Source of the DNA: Limanda limanda
Lineage: Eukaryota > Chordata > Actinopteri > Pleuronectiformes > Pleuronectidae
Direction: 5' to 3'
NCBI RefSeq assembly: GCF_963576545.1
Contig: NW_026870402.1
Location: forward strand, 62,001-126,000
Length of the DNA stretch: 64,000 nucleotides
The number at the start of each line of letters is the position of its first letter. The first letter of the stretch is position 1. The translations under genes were made by a program, and so were the position numbers. The notes under the pieces are model-generated. The model was given only the letters and a program-made list of their open reading frames with translations. It did no database searches and had not been told where the DNA came from. Shown here one piece after another: positions 50,901 to 63,950 of the stretch.

Positions 50901-52074
50901 TTCCGAAAGTCGGAGAAGCTCAAGGATGGTACCGATCGATGCGCGCTACCCCATTTAGTGGGGGTAGAGCCTACTTGCAAGTCTCTCCGACCTTCATAAA
51001 AAAAGTTATTCAAGAATATCTCTTTCTCCTATGTGCTTTCATCCCTAACCCTAACCCTAACCCTTCCGAAAGTCGGAGAAGCTCAAGGATGGTACCGATC
51101 GATGCGCGCAACCCCATTTAGTGGGGGTAGAGCCTACTTGCAAGTCTCTCCGACCTTCAAAAAAAAAGTTATTCAAGAATATCTCCTCAGATTTGGGGGA
51201 ATTTCGTCGGTCGACCTCTTCCGAAGGTCGTACAAGCTCGGGGATGGTACCAATCGATCCGCAGGACCCAAATTAGTCCAGATGCAACCACTTTCCAAGT
51301 CTCTCCGACCTTCACAAAAAAAGTTATTCAAGAATATCTCTTTCTCCTATGTGCTTTCATCCCTAACCCTAACCCTAACCCTTCCGAAAGTCGGAGAAGC
51401 TCAAGGATGGTACCGATCGATGTGCGCAACCCCATTTAGTGGGGGTAGAGCCTACTTGCAAGTCTCTCCGACCTTCAAAAAAAAAGTTATTCAAGAATAT
51501 CTCCTCAGATTTGGGGGAATTTCGTCGGTCGACCTCTTCCGAAGGTCGTACAAGCTCGGGGATGGTACCAATCGATCCGCAGGACCCAAATTAGTCCAGA
51601 TGCAACCACTTTCCAAGTCTCTCCGACCTTCACAAAAAAAGTTATTCAAGAATATCTCTTTCTCCTATGTGCTTTCATCCCTAACCCTAACCCTAACCCT
51701 TCCGAAAGTCGGAGAAGCTCAAGGATGGTACCGATCGATGCGCGCAACCCCATTTAGTGGGGGTAGAGCCTACTTGCAAGTCTCTCCGACCTTCACAAAA
51801 AAAGTTATTCAAGAATATCTCCTCAGATTTGGGGGAATTTCGTCGGTCGACCTCTTCCGAAGGTCGTACAAGCTCGGGGATGGTACCAATCGATCCGCAG
51901 GACCCAAATTAGTCCAGATGCAACCACTTTCCAAGTCTCTCCGACCTTCACAAAAAAAGTTATTCAAGAATATCTCTTTCTCCTATGTGCTTTCATCCCT
52001 AACCCTAACCCTAACCCTTCCGAAAGTCGGAGAAGCTCAAAGATGGTACCGATCGATGCGCGCTACCCCATTTA
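47931..52074 (+). repeat. Array block 9, B-Ap dimer-rich (318-bp period)
   Basis: Order: BaBa ABa ABa ABaBaBaBa ABaBaBa. Dimers of 155+163 = 318 bp run from 49692 to 50957 and from 51121 to 52074. Because 318 is a multiple of three, one frame stays open for 530 codons (49529-51121); this is a by-product of repeat length. Eight of the 13 B/B-derived cores with CTTCAAAAAAAAAG begin in or just at the edge of this block or its right neighbour: 47931, 48249, 49692, 50010, 51121, 51439, then 56249 and 56730. Confidence 0.9.
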
Positions 52075-55000
52075 GTGGGGGTAGAGCCTACTTGCAAGTC
52101 TCTCCGACCTTCACAAAAAAAGTTATTCAAGAATATCTCTTTCTCCTATGTGCTTTCATCCCTAACCCTAACCCTAACCCTTCCGAAAGTCGGAGAAGCT
52201 CAAGGATGGTACCGATCGATGCGCGCAACCCCATTTAGTGGGGGTAGAGCCTACTTGCAAGTCTCTCCGACCTTCACAAAAAAAGTTATTCAAGAATATC
52301 TCCTCAGATTTGGGGGAATTTCGTCGGTCGACCTCTTCCGAAGGTCGTACGAGCTCGGGGATGGTACCAATCGATCCGCAGGACCCAAATTAGTCCAGAT
52401 GCAACCACTTTCCAAGTCTCTCCGACCTTCACAAAAAAAGTTATTCAAGAATATCTCTTTCTCCTATGTGCTTTCATCCCTAACCCTAACCCTAACCCTT
52501 CCGAAAGTCGGAGAAGCTCAAGGATGGTACCGATCGATGCGCGCTACCCCATTTAGTGGGGGTAGAGCCTACTTGCAAGTCTCTCCGACCTTCACAAAAA
52601 AAGTTATTCAAGAATATCTCTTTCTCCTATGTGCTTTCATCCCTAACCCTAACCCTAACCCTTCCGAAAGTCGGAGAAGCTCAAGGATGGTACCGATCGA
52701 TGCGCGCAACCCCATTTAGTGGGGGTAGAGCCTACTTGCAAGTCTCTCCGACCTTCACAAAAAAAGTTATTCAAGAATATCTCCTCAGATTTGGGGGAAT
52801 TTCGTCGGTCGACCTCTTCCGAAGGTCGTACAAGCTCGGGGATGGTACCAATCGATCCGCAGGACCCAAATTAGTCCAGATGCAACCACTTTCCAAGTCT
52901 CTCCGACCTTCACAAAAAAAGTTATTCAAGAATATCTCTTTCTCCTATGTGCTTTCATCCCTAACCCTAACCCTAACCCTTCCGAAAGTCGGAGAAGCTC
53001 AAGGATGGTACCGATCGATGCGCGCTACCCCATTTAGTGGGGGTAGAGCCTACTTGCAAGTCTCTCCGACCTTCACAAAAAAAGTTATTCAAGAATATCT
53101 CTTTCTCCTATGTGCTTTCATCCCTAACCCTAACCCTAACCCTTCCGAAAGTCGGAGAAGCTCAAGGATGGTACCGATCGATGCGCGCTACCCCATTTAG
53201 TGGGGGTAGAGCCTACTTGCAAGTCTCTCCGACCTTCACAAAAAAAGTTATTCAAGAATATCTCTTTCTCCTATGTGCTTTCATCCCTAACCCTAACCCT
53301 AACCCTTCCGAAAGTCGGAGAAGCTCAAGGATGGTACCGATCGATGCGCGCAACCCCATTTAGTGGGGGTAGAGCCTACTTGCAAGTCTCTCCGACCTTC
53401 ACAAAAAAAGTTATTCAAGAATATCTCCTCAGATTTGGGGGAATTTCGTCGGTCGACCTCTTCCGAAGGTCGTACAAGCTCGGGGATGGTACCAATCGAT
53501 CCGCAGGACCCAAATTAGTCCAGATGCAACCACTTTCCAAGTCTCTCCGACCTTCACAAAAAAAGTTATTCAAGAATATCTCTTTCTCCTATGTGCTTTC
53601 ATCCCTAACCCTAACCCTAACCCTTCCGAAAGTCGGAGAAGCTCAAGGATGGTACCGATCGATGCGCGCTACCCCATTTAGTGGGGGTAGAGCCTACTTG
53701 CAAGTCTCTCCGACCTTCACAAAAAAAGTTATTCAAGAATATCTCTTTCTCCTATGTGCTTTCATCCCTAACCCTAACCCTAACCCTTCCGAAAGTCGGA
53801 GAAGCTCAAGGATGGTACCGATCGATGCGCGCAACCCCATTTAGTGGGGGTAGAGCCTACTTGCAAGTCTCTCCGACCTTCACAAAAAAAGTTATTCAAG
53901 AATATCTCCTCAGATTTGGGGGAATTTCGTCGGTCGACCTCTTCCGAAGGTCGTACAAGCTCGGGGATGGTACCAATCGATCCGCAGGACCCAAATTAGT
54001 CCAGATGCAACCACTTTCCAAGTCTCTCCGACCTTCACAAAAAAAGTTATTCAAGAATATCTCTTTCTCCTATGTGCTTTCATCCCTAACCCTAACCCTA
54101 ACCCTTCCGAAAGTCGGAGAAGCTCAAGGATGGTACCGATCGATGCGCGCTACCCCATTTAGTGGGGGTAGAGCCTACTTGCAAGTCTCTCCGACCTTCA
54201 CAAAAAAAGTTATTCAAGAATATCTCTTTCTCCTATGTGCTTTCATCCCTAACCCTAACCCTAACCCTTCCGAAAGTCGGAGAAGCTCAAGGATGGTACC
54301 GATCGATGCGCGCTACCCCATTTAGTGGGGGTAGAGCCTACTTGCAAGTCTCTCCGACCTTCACAAAAAAAGTTATTCAAGAATATCTCCTCAGATTTGG
54401 GGGAATTTCGTCGGTCGACCTCTTCCGAAGGTCGTACAAGCTCGGGGATGGTACCAATCGATCCGCAGGACCCAAATTAGTCCAGATGCAACCACTTTCC
54501 AAGTCTCTCCGACCTTCACAAAAAAAGTTATTCAAGAATATCTCTTTCTCCTATGTGCTTTCATCCCTAACCCTAACCCTAACCCTTCCGAAAGTCGGAG
54601 AAGCTCAAGGATGGTACCGATCGATGCGCGCTACCCCATTTAGTGGGGGTAGAGCCTACTTGCAAGTCTCTCCGACCTTCACAAAAAAAGTTATTCAAGA
54701 ATATCTCTTTCTCCTATGTGCTTTCATCCCTAACCCTAACCCTAACCCTTCCGAAAGTCGGAGAAGCTCAAGGATGGTACCGATCGATGCGCGCAACCCC
54801 ATTTAGTGGGGGTAGAGCCTACTTGCAAGTCTCTCCGACCTTCACAAAAAAAGTTATTCAAGAATATCTCCTCAGATTTGGGGGAATTTCGTCGGTCGAC
54901 CTCTTCCGAAGGTCGTACAAGCTCGGGGATGGTACCAATCGATCCGCAGGACCCAAATTAGTCCAGATGCAACCACTTTCCAAGTCTCTCCGACCTTCAC

Positions 55001-58000
55001 AAAAAAAGTTATTCAAGAATATCTCTTTCTCCTATGTGCTTTCATCCCTAACCCTAACCCTAACCCTTCCGAAAGTCGGAGAAGCTCAAGGATGGTACCG
55101 ATCGATGCGCGCTACCCCATTTAGTGGGGGTAGAGCCTACTTGCAAGTCTCTCCGACCTTCACAAAAAAAGTTATTCAAGAATATCTCTTTCTCCTATGT
55201 GCTTTCATCCCTAACCCTAACCCTAACCCTTCCGAAAGTCGGAGAAGCTCAAGGATGGTACCGATCGATGCGCGCAACCCCATTTAGTGGGGGTAGAGCC
55301 TACTTGCAAGTCTCTCCGACCTTCACAAAAAAAGTTATTCAAGAATATCTCCTCAGATTTGGGGGAATTTCGTCGGTCGACCTCTTCCGAAGGTCGTACA
55401 AGCTCGGGGATGGTACCAATCGATCCGCAGGACCCAAATTAGTCCAGATGCAACCACTTTCCAAGTCTCTCCGACCTTCACAAAAAAAGTTATTCAAGAA
55501 TATCTCTTTCTCCTATGTGCTTTCATCCCTAACCCTAACCCTAACCCTTCCGAAAGTCGGAGAAGCTCAAGGATGGTACCGATCGATGCGCGCTACCCCA
55601 TTTAGTGGGGGTAGAGCCTACTTGCAAGTCTCTCCGACCTTCACAAAAAAAGTTATTCAAGAATATCTCTTTCTCCTATGTGCTTTCATCCCTAACCCTA
55701 ACCCTAACCCTTCCGAAAGTCGGAGAAGCTCAAGGATGGTACCGATCGATGCGCGCTACCCCATTTAGTGGGGGTAGAGCCTACTTGCAAGTCTCTCCGA
55801 CCTTCACAAAAAAAGTTATTCAAGAATATCTCCTCAGATTTGGGGGAATTTCGTCGGTCGACCTCTTCCGAAGGTCGTACAAGCTCGGGGATGGTACCAA
55901 TCGATCCGCAGGACCCAAATTAGTCCAGATGCAACCACTTTCCAAGTCTCTCCGACCTTCACAAAAAAAGTTATTCAAGAATATCTCTTTCTCCTATGTG
56001 CTTTCATCCCTAACCCTAACCCTAACCCTTCCGAAAGTCGGAGAAGCTCAAGGATGGTACCGATCGATGCGCGCTACCCCATTTAGTGGGGGTAGAGCCT
56101 ACTTGCAAGTCTCTCCGACCTTCACAAAAAAAGTTATTCAAGAATATCTCTTTCTCCTATGTGCTTTCATCCCTAACCCTAACCCTAACCCTTCCGAAAG
56201 TCGGAGAAGCTCAAGGATGGTACCGATCGATGCGCGCAACCCCATTTAGTGGGGGTAGAGCCTACTTGCAAGTCTCTCCGACCTTCAAAAAAAAAGTTAT
56301 TCAAGAATATCTCCTCAGATTTGGGGGAATTTCGTCGGTCGACCTCTTCCGAAGGTCGTACAAGCTCGGGGATGGTACCAATCGATCCGCAGGACCCAAA
56401 TTAGTCCAGATGCAACCACTTTCCAAGTCTCTCCGACCTTCACAAAAAAAGTTATTCAAGAATATCTCTTTCTCCTATGTGCTTTCATCCCTAACCCTAA
56501 CCCTAACCCTTCCGAAAGTCGGAGAAGCTCAAGGATGGTACCGATCGATGCGCGCTACCCCATTTAGTGGGGGTAGAGCCTACTTGCAAGTCTCTCCGAC
56601 CTTCACAAAAAAAGTTATTCAAGAATATCTCTTTCTCCTATGTGCTTTCATCCCTAACCCTAACCCTAACCCTTCCGAAAGTCGGAGAAGCTCAAGGATG
56701 GTACCGATCGATGCGCGCAACCCCATTTAGTGGGGGTAGAGCCTACTTGCAAGTCTCTCCGACCTTCAAAAAAAAAGTTATTCAAGAATATCTCCTCAGA
56801 TTTGGGGGAATTTCGTCGGTCGACCTCTTCCGAAGGTCGTACAAGCTCGGGGATGGTACCAATCGATCCGCAGGACCCAAATTAGTCCAGATGCAACCAC
56901 TTTCCAAGTCTCTCCGACCTTCACAAAAAAAGTTATTCAAGAATATCTCTTTCTCCTATGTGCTTTCATCCCTAACCCTAACCCTAACCCTTCCGAAAGT
57001 CGGAGAAGCTCAAGGATGGTACCGATCGATGCGCGCAACCCCATTTAGTGGGGGTAGAGCCTACTTGCAAGTCTCTCCGACCTTCACAAAAAAAGTTATT
57101 CAAGAATATCTCCTCAGATTTGGGGGAATTTCGTCGGTCGACCTCTTCCGAAGGTCGTACAAGCTCGGGGATGGTACCAATCGATCCGCAGGACCCAAAT
57201 TAGTCCAGATGCAACCACTTTCCAAGTCTCTCCGACCTTCACAAAAAAAGTTATTCAAGAATATCTCTTTCTCCTATGTGCTTTCATCCCTAACCCTAAC
57301 CCTAACCCTTCCGAAAGTCGGAGAAGCTCAAGGATTGTACCGATCGATGCGCGCTACCCCATTTAGTGGGGGTAGAGCCTACTTGCAAGTCTCTCCGACC
57401 TTCACAAAAAAAGTTATTCAAGAATATCTCTTTCTCCTATGTGCTTTCATCCCTAACCCTAACCCTAACCCTTCCGAAAGTCGGAGAAGCTCAAGGATGG
57501 TACCGATCGATGCGCGCAACCCCATTTAGTGGGGGTAGAGCCTACTTGCAAGTCTCTCCGACCTTCAAAAAAAAAGTTATTCAAGAATATCTCCTCAGAT
57601 TTGGGGGAATTTCGTCGGTCGACCTCTTCCGAAGGTCGTACAAGCTCGGGGATGGTACCAATCGATCCGCAGGACCCAAATTAGTCCAGATGCAACCACT
57701 TTCCAAGTCTCTCCGACCTTCACAAAAAAAGTTATTCAAGAATATCTCTTTCTCCTATGTGCTTTCATCCCTAACCCTAACCCTAACCCTTCCGAAAGTC
57801 GGAGAAGCTCAAGGATGGTACCGATCGATGCGCGCAACCCCATTTAGTGGGGGTAGAGCCTACTTGCAAGTCTCTCCGACCTTCAAAAAAAAAGTTATTC
57901 AAGAATATCTCCTCAGATTTGGGGGAATTTCGTCGGTCGACCTCTTCCGAAGGTCGTACAAGCTCGGGGATGGTACCAATCGATCCGCAGGACCCAAATT

Positions 58001-58963
58001 AGTCCAGATGCAACCACTTTCCAAGTCTCTCCGACCTTCACAAAAAAAGTTATTCAAGAATATCTCTTTCTCCTATGTGCTTTCATCCCTAACCCTAACC
58101 CTAACCCTTCCGAAAGTCGGAGAAGCTCAAGGATGGTACCGATCGATGCGCGCTACCCCATTTAGTGGGGGTAGAGCCTACTTGCAAGTCTCTCCGACCT
58201 TCACAAAAAAAGTTATTCAAGAATATCTCTTTCTCCTATGTGCTTTCATCCCTAACCCTAACCCTAACCCTTCCGAAAGTCGGAGAAGCTCAAGGATGGT
58301 ACCGATCGATGCGCGCAACCCCATTTAGTGGGGGTAGAGCCTACTTGCAAGTCTCTCCGACCTTCACAAAAAAAGTTATTCAAGAATATCTCCTCAGATT
58401 TGGGGGAATTTCGTCGGTCGACCTCTTCCGAAGGTCGTACAAGCTCGGGGATGGTACCAATCGATCCGCAGGACCCAAATTAGTCCAGATGCAACCACTT
58501 TCCAAGTCTCTCCGACCTTCACAAAAAAAGTTATTCAAGAATATCTCTTTCTCCTATGTGCTTTCATCCCTAACCCTAACCCTAACCCTTCCGAAAGTCG
58601 GAGAAGCTCAAGGATGGTACCGATCGATGCGCGCTACCCCATTTAGTGGGGGTAGAGCCTACTTGCAAGTCTCTCCGACCTTCACAAAAAAAGTTATTCA
58701 AGAATATCTCCTCAGATTTGGGGGAATTTCGTCGGTCGACCTCTTCCGAAGGTCGTACAAGCTCGGGGATGGTACCAATCGATTTGCAGGACCCAAATTA
58801 GTCCAGATGCAACCACTTTCCAAGTCTCTCCGACCTTCACAAAAAAAGTTATTCAAGAATATCTCTTTCTCCTATGTGCTTTCATCCCTAACCCTAACCC
58901 TAACCCTTCCGAAAGTCTGAGAAGCTCAAGGATGGTACCGATCGATGCGCGCTACCCCATTTA
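52075..58963 (+). repeat. Array block 10, regular 481-bp A-B-Ap trimers
   Basis: Order: ABa ABa A then eight consecutive ABa trimers (53200-57047), then Ba ABaBa ABaBa. This is the most regular part of the window. Within it the A before each B ends AAC, AAC, GCT, AAC, AAC, GCT, AAC, AAC. Private changes are GTACGAGCTC in B 52238, GGATTGTACC in Ap 57203 and CGATTTGC in B 58646. CTTCAAAAAAAAAG cores occur in B 56249, 56730, 57529 and 57847. Confidence 0.92.
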
Positions 58964-61900
58964 GTGGGGGTAGAGCCTACTTGCAAGTCTCTCCGACCTT
59001 CACAAAAAAAGTTATTCAAGAATATCTCTTTCTCCTATGTGCTTTCATCCCTAACCCTAACCCTTCCGAAAGTCGGAGAAGCTCAAAGATGGTACCGATC
59101 GATGCGCGCTACCCCATTTAGTGGGGGTAGAGCCTACTTGCAAGTCTCTCCGACCTTCACAAAAAAAGTTATTCAAGAATATCTCTTTCTCCTATGTGCT
59201 TTCATCCCTAACCCTAACCCTAACCCTTCCAAAAGTCGGAGAAGCTCAAGGATGGTACCGATCGATGCGCGCTACCCCATTTAGTGGGGGTAGAGCCTAC
59301 TTGCAAGTCTCTCCGACCTTCACAAAAAAAGTTATTCAAGAATATCTCTTTCTCCTATGTGCTTTCATCCCTAACCCTAACCCTAACCCTTCCGAAAGTC
59401 GGAGAAGCTCAAGGATGGTACCGATCGATGTGCGCTACCCCATTTAGTGGGGGTAGAGCCTACTTGCAAGTCTCTCCGACCTTCACAAAAAAAGTTATTC
59501 AAGAATATCTCCTCAGATTTGGGGGAATTTCGTCGGTCGACCTCTTCCGAAGGTCGTACAAGCTCGGGGATGGTACCAATCGATCCGCAGGACCCAAATT
59601 AGTCCAGATGCAACCACTTTCCAAGTCTCTCCGACCTTCACAAAAAAAGTTATTCAAGAATATCTCTTTCTCCTATGTGCTTTCATCCCTAACCCTAACC
59701 CTAACCCTTCCAAAAGTCGGAGAAGCTCAAGGATGGTACCGATCGATGCGCGCTACCCCATTTAGTGGGGGTAGAGCCTACTTGCAAGTCTCTCCGACCT
59801 TCACAAAAAAGGTTATTCAAGAATATCTCTTTCTCCTATGTGCTTTCATCCCTAACCCTAACCCTAACCCTTCCGAAAGTCGGAGAAGCTCAAGGATGGT
59901 ACTGATCGATGTGCGCTACCCCATTTAGTGGGGGTAGAGCCTACTTGCAAGTCTCTCCGACCTTCACAAAAAAAGTTATTCAAGAATATCTCCTCAGATT
60001 TGGGGGAATTTCGTCGGTCGACCTCTTCCGAAGGTCGTACAAGCTCGGGGATGGTACCAATCGATCCGCAGGACCCAAATTAGTCCACATGCAACCACTT
60101 TCCAAGTCTCTCCGACCTTCACAAAAAAAGTTATTCAAGAATATCTCTTTCTCCTATGTGCTTTCATCCCTAACCCTAACCCTAACCCTTCCGAAAGTCG
60201 GAGAAGCTCAAGGATGGTACCGATCGATGCGCGCTACCCCATTTAGTGGGGGTAGAGCCTACTTGCAAGTCTCTCCGACCTTCACAAAAAAAGTTATTCA
60301 AGAATATCTCTTTCTCCTATGTGCTTTCATCCCTAACCCTAACCCTAACCCTTCCGAAAGTCGGAGAAGCTCAAGGATGGTACCGATCGATGCGCGCTAC
60401 CCCATTTAGTGGGGGTAGAGCCTACTTGCAAGTCTCTCCGACCTTCACAAAAAAAGTTATTCAAGAATATCTCTTTCTCCTATGTGCTTTCATCCCTAAC
60501 CCTAACCCTAACCCTTCCGAAAGTCGGAGAAGCTCAAGGATGGTACCGATCGATGCGCGCTACCCCATTTAGTGGGGGTAGAGCCTACTTGCAAGTCTCT
60601 CCGACCTTCACAAAAAAAGTTATTCAAGAATATCTCTTTCTCCTATGTGCTTTCATCCCTAACCCTAACCCTAACCCTTCCGAAAGTCGGAGAAGCTCAA
60701 GGATGGTACCAATCGATGCGCACTACCCCATTTAGTAGGGGTAGAGCCTACTTGCAAGTCTTTCCGACCTTCACAAAAAAAGTTATTCAAGAATATCTCT
60801 TTCTCCTATGTGCTTTCATCCCTAACCCTAACCCTAACCCTTCCGAAAGTCGGAGAAGCTCAAGGATGGTACTGATCGATGCGCGCTACCCCATTTAGTG
60901 GGGGTAGAGCCTACTTGCAAGTCTCTCCGACCTTCACAAAAAAAGTTATTCAAGAATATCTCTTTCTCCTATGTGCTTTCATCCCTAACCCTAACCCTAA
61001 CCCTTCCGAAAGTCGGAGAAGCTCAAGGATGGTACCGATCGATGCGCGCAACCCCATTTAGTGGGGGTAGAGCCTACTTGCAAGTCTCTCCGACCTTCAC
61101 AAAAAAAGTTATTCAAGAATATCTCCTCAGATTTGGGGGAATTTCGTCGGTCGACCTCTTCCGAAGGTCGTACAAGCTCGGGGATGGTACCAATCGATCC
61201 GCAGGACCCAAATTAGTCCAGATGCAACCACTTTCCAAGTCTCTCCGACCTTCACAAAAAAAGTTATTCAAGAATATCTCTTTCTCCTATGTGCTTTCAT
61301 CCCTAACCCTAACCCTAACCCTTCCGAAAGTCGGAGAAGCTCAAGGATGGTACCGATCGATGCGCGCTACCCCATTTAGTGGGGGTAGAGCCTACTTGCA
61401 AGTCTCTCCGACCTTCACAAAAAAAGTTATTCAAGAATATCTCTTTCTCCTATGTGCTTTCATCCCTAACCCTAACCCTAACCCTTCCGAAAGTCGGAGA
61501 AGCTCAAGGATGGTACCGATCGATGCGCGCTACCCCATTTAGTGGGGGTAGAGCCTACTTGCAAGTCTCTCCGACCTTCACAAAAAAAGTTATTCAAGAA
61601 TATCTCTTTCTCCTATGTGCTTTCATCCCTAACCCTAACCCTAACCCTTCCGAAAGTCGGAGAAGCTCAAGGATGGTACCGATCGATGCGCGCTACCCCA
61701 TTTAGTGGGGGTAGAGCCTACTTGCAAGTCTCTCCGACCTTCACAAAAAAAGTTATTCAAGAATATCTCTTTCTCCTATGTGCTTTCATCCCTAACCCTA
61801 ACCCTAACCCTTCCGAAAGTCGGAGAAGCTCAAGGATGGTACCGATCGATGCGCGCTACCCCATTTAGTGGGGGTAGAGCCTACTTGCAAGTCTCTCCGA

Positions 61901-63950
61901 CCTTCACAAAAAAAGTTATTCAAGAATATCTCTTTCTCCTATGTGCTTTCATCCCTAACCCTAACCCTAACCCTTCCGAAAGTCGGAGAAGCTCAAGGAT
62001 GGTACCGATCGATGCGCGCTACGCCATTTAGTGGGGGTAGAGCCTACTTGCAAGTCTCTCCGACCTTCACAAAAAAAGTTATTCAAGAATATCTCTTTCT
62101 CCTATGTGCTTTCATCCCTAACCCTAACCCTTCCGAAAGTCGGAGAAGCTCAAGGATGGTACCGATCGATGCGCGCTACCCCATTTAGTGGGGGTAGAGC
62201 CTACTTGCAAGTCTCTCCGACCTTCACAAAAAAAGTTATTCAAGAATATCTCTTTCTCCTATGTGCTTTCATCCCTAACCCTAACCCTAACCCTTCCGAA
62301 AGTCGGAGAAGCTCAAGGATGGTACCAATCGATGCGCGCTACCCCATTTAGTAGGGGTAGAGCCTACTTGCAAGTCTTTCCGACCTTCACAAAAAAAGTT
62401 ATTCAAGAATATCTCTTTCTCCTATGTGCTTTCATCCCTAACCCTAACCCTAACCCTTCCAAAAGTCGGAGAAGCTCAAGGATGGTACCGATCGATGTGC
62501 GCTACCCCATTTAGTGGGGGTAGAGCCTACTTGCAAGTCTCTCCGACCTTCACAAAAAAAGTTATTCAAGAATATCTCTTTCTCCTATGTGCTTTCATCC
62601 CTAACCCTAACCCTTCCGAAAGTCGGAGAAGCTCAAGGATGGTACCGATCGATGTGCGCTACCCCATTTAGTGGGGGTAGAGCCTACTTGCAAGTCTCTC
62701 CGACCTTCACAAAAAAAGTTATTCAAGAATATCTCCTCAGATTTGGGGGAATTTCGTCGGTCGACCTCTTCCGAAGGTCGTACAAGCTCGGGGATGGTAC
62801 TAATCGATCCGCAGGACCCAAATTAGTCCAGATGCAACCACTTTCCAAGTCTCTCCGACCTTCACAAAAAAAGTTATTCAAGAATATCTCTTTCTCCTAT
62901 GTGCTTTCATCCCTAACCCTAACCCTAACCCTTCCAAAAGTCGGAGAAGCTCAAGGATGGTACCGATCGATGCGCGCTACCCCATTTAGTGGGGGTAGAG
63001 CCTACTTGCAAGTCTCTCCGACCTTCACAAAAAAAGTTATTCAAGAATATCTCTTTCTCCTATGTGCTTTCATCCCTAACCCTAACCCTAACCCTTCCGA
63101 AAGTCGGAGAAGCTCAAGGATGGTACCGATCGATGTGCGCTACCCCATTTAGTGGGGGTAGAGCCTACTTGCAAGTCTCTCCGACCTTCACAAAAAAAGT
63201 TATTCAAGAATATCTCCTCAGATTTGGGGGAATTTCGTCGGTCGACCTCTTCCGAAGGTCGTACAAGCTCGACGATGGTACCAATCGATCCGCAGGACCC
63301 AAATTAGTCCAGATGCAACCACTTTCCAAGTCTCTCCGACCTTCACAAAAAAAGTTATTCAAGAATATCTCTTTCTCCTATGTGCTTTCATCCCTAACCC
63401 TAACCCTAACCCTTCCGAAAGTCGGAGAAGCTCAAGGATGGTACCGATCGATGCGCGCTACCCCATTTAGTGGGGGTAGAGCCTACTTGCAAGTCTCTCC
63501 GACCTTCACAAAAAAAGTTATTCAAGAATATCTCTTTCTCCTATGTGCTTTCATCCCTAACCCTAACCCTAACCCTTCCGAAAGTCGGAGAAGCTCAAGG
63601 ATGGTACCGATCGATGCGCGCTACCCCATTTAGTGGGGGTAGAGCCTACTTGCAAGTCTCTCCGACCTTCACAAAAAAAGTTATTCAAGAATATCTCCTC
63701 AGATTTGGGGGAATTTCGTCGGTCGACCTCTTCCGAAGGTCGTACAAGCTCGGGGATGGTACCAATCGATTTGCAGGACCCAAATTAGTCCAGATGCAAC
63801 CACTTTCCAAGTCTCTCCGACCTTCACAAAAAAAGTTATTCAAGAATATCTCTTTCTCCTATGTGCTTTCATCCCTAACCCTAACCCTAACCCTTCCGAA
63901 AGTCGGAGAAGCTCAAGGATGGTACCGATCGATGCGCGCTACCCCATTTA
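58964..63950 (+). repeat. Array block 11, A-rich with private variants
   Basis: Order: AAABa ABa AAAAABa AAAAAAAABa ABa ABa. B starts are 59447, 59928, 61061, 62671, 63152 and 63633. From Ap 61216 to 62670 there are nine A-type monomers in a row. Variants absent or rare elsewhere cluster here: CCTTCCAAAAG (59231, 59712, 62461, 62936), GATGTGCGCT (before 59447, 59928, 62514, 62671 and 63152), GTACTGATCG, and the linked set GTACCAATCGATGCGC + GTAGGGGTAG + GTCTTTCCG in 60735 and 62351. Confidence 0.9.

Noticed and set aside
49529..51121. 530-codon open reading frame, and many 106-320-codon frames across the window
   Set aside because: All are translations of the satellite. Frames stay open because the monomer has few stops and B-Ap is 318 bp (multiple of three), while each 163-bp A shifts the frame. 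The same core is read in two frames as different peptides, and starts and stops fall at the same monomer points (GTG of the head, TAG at the boundary). No sign of a real gene.
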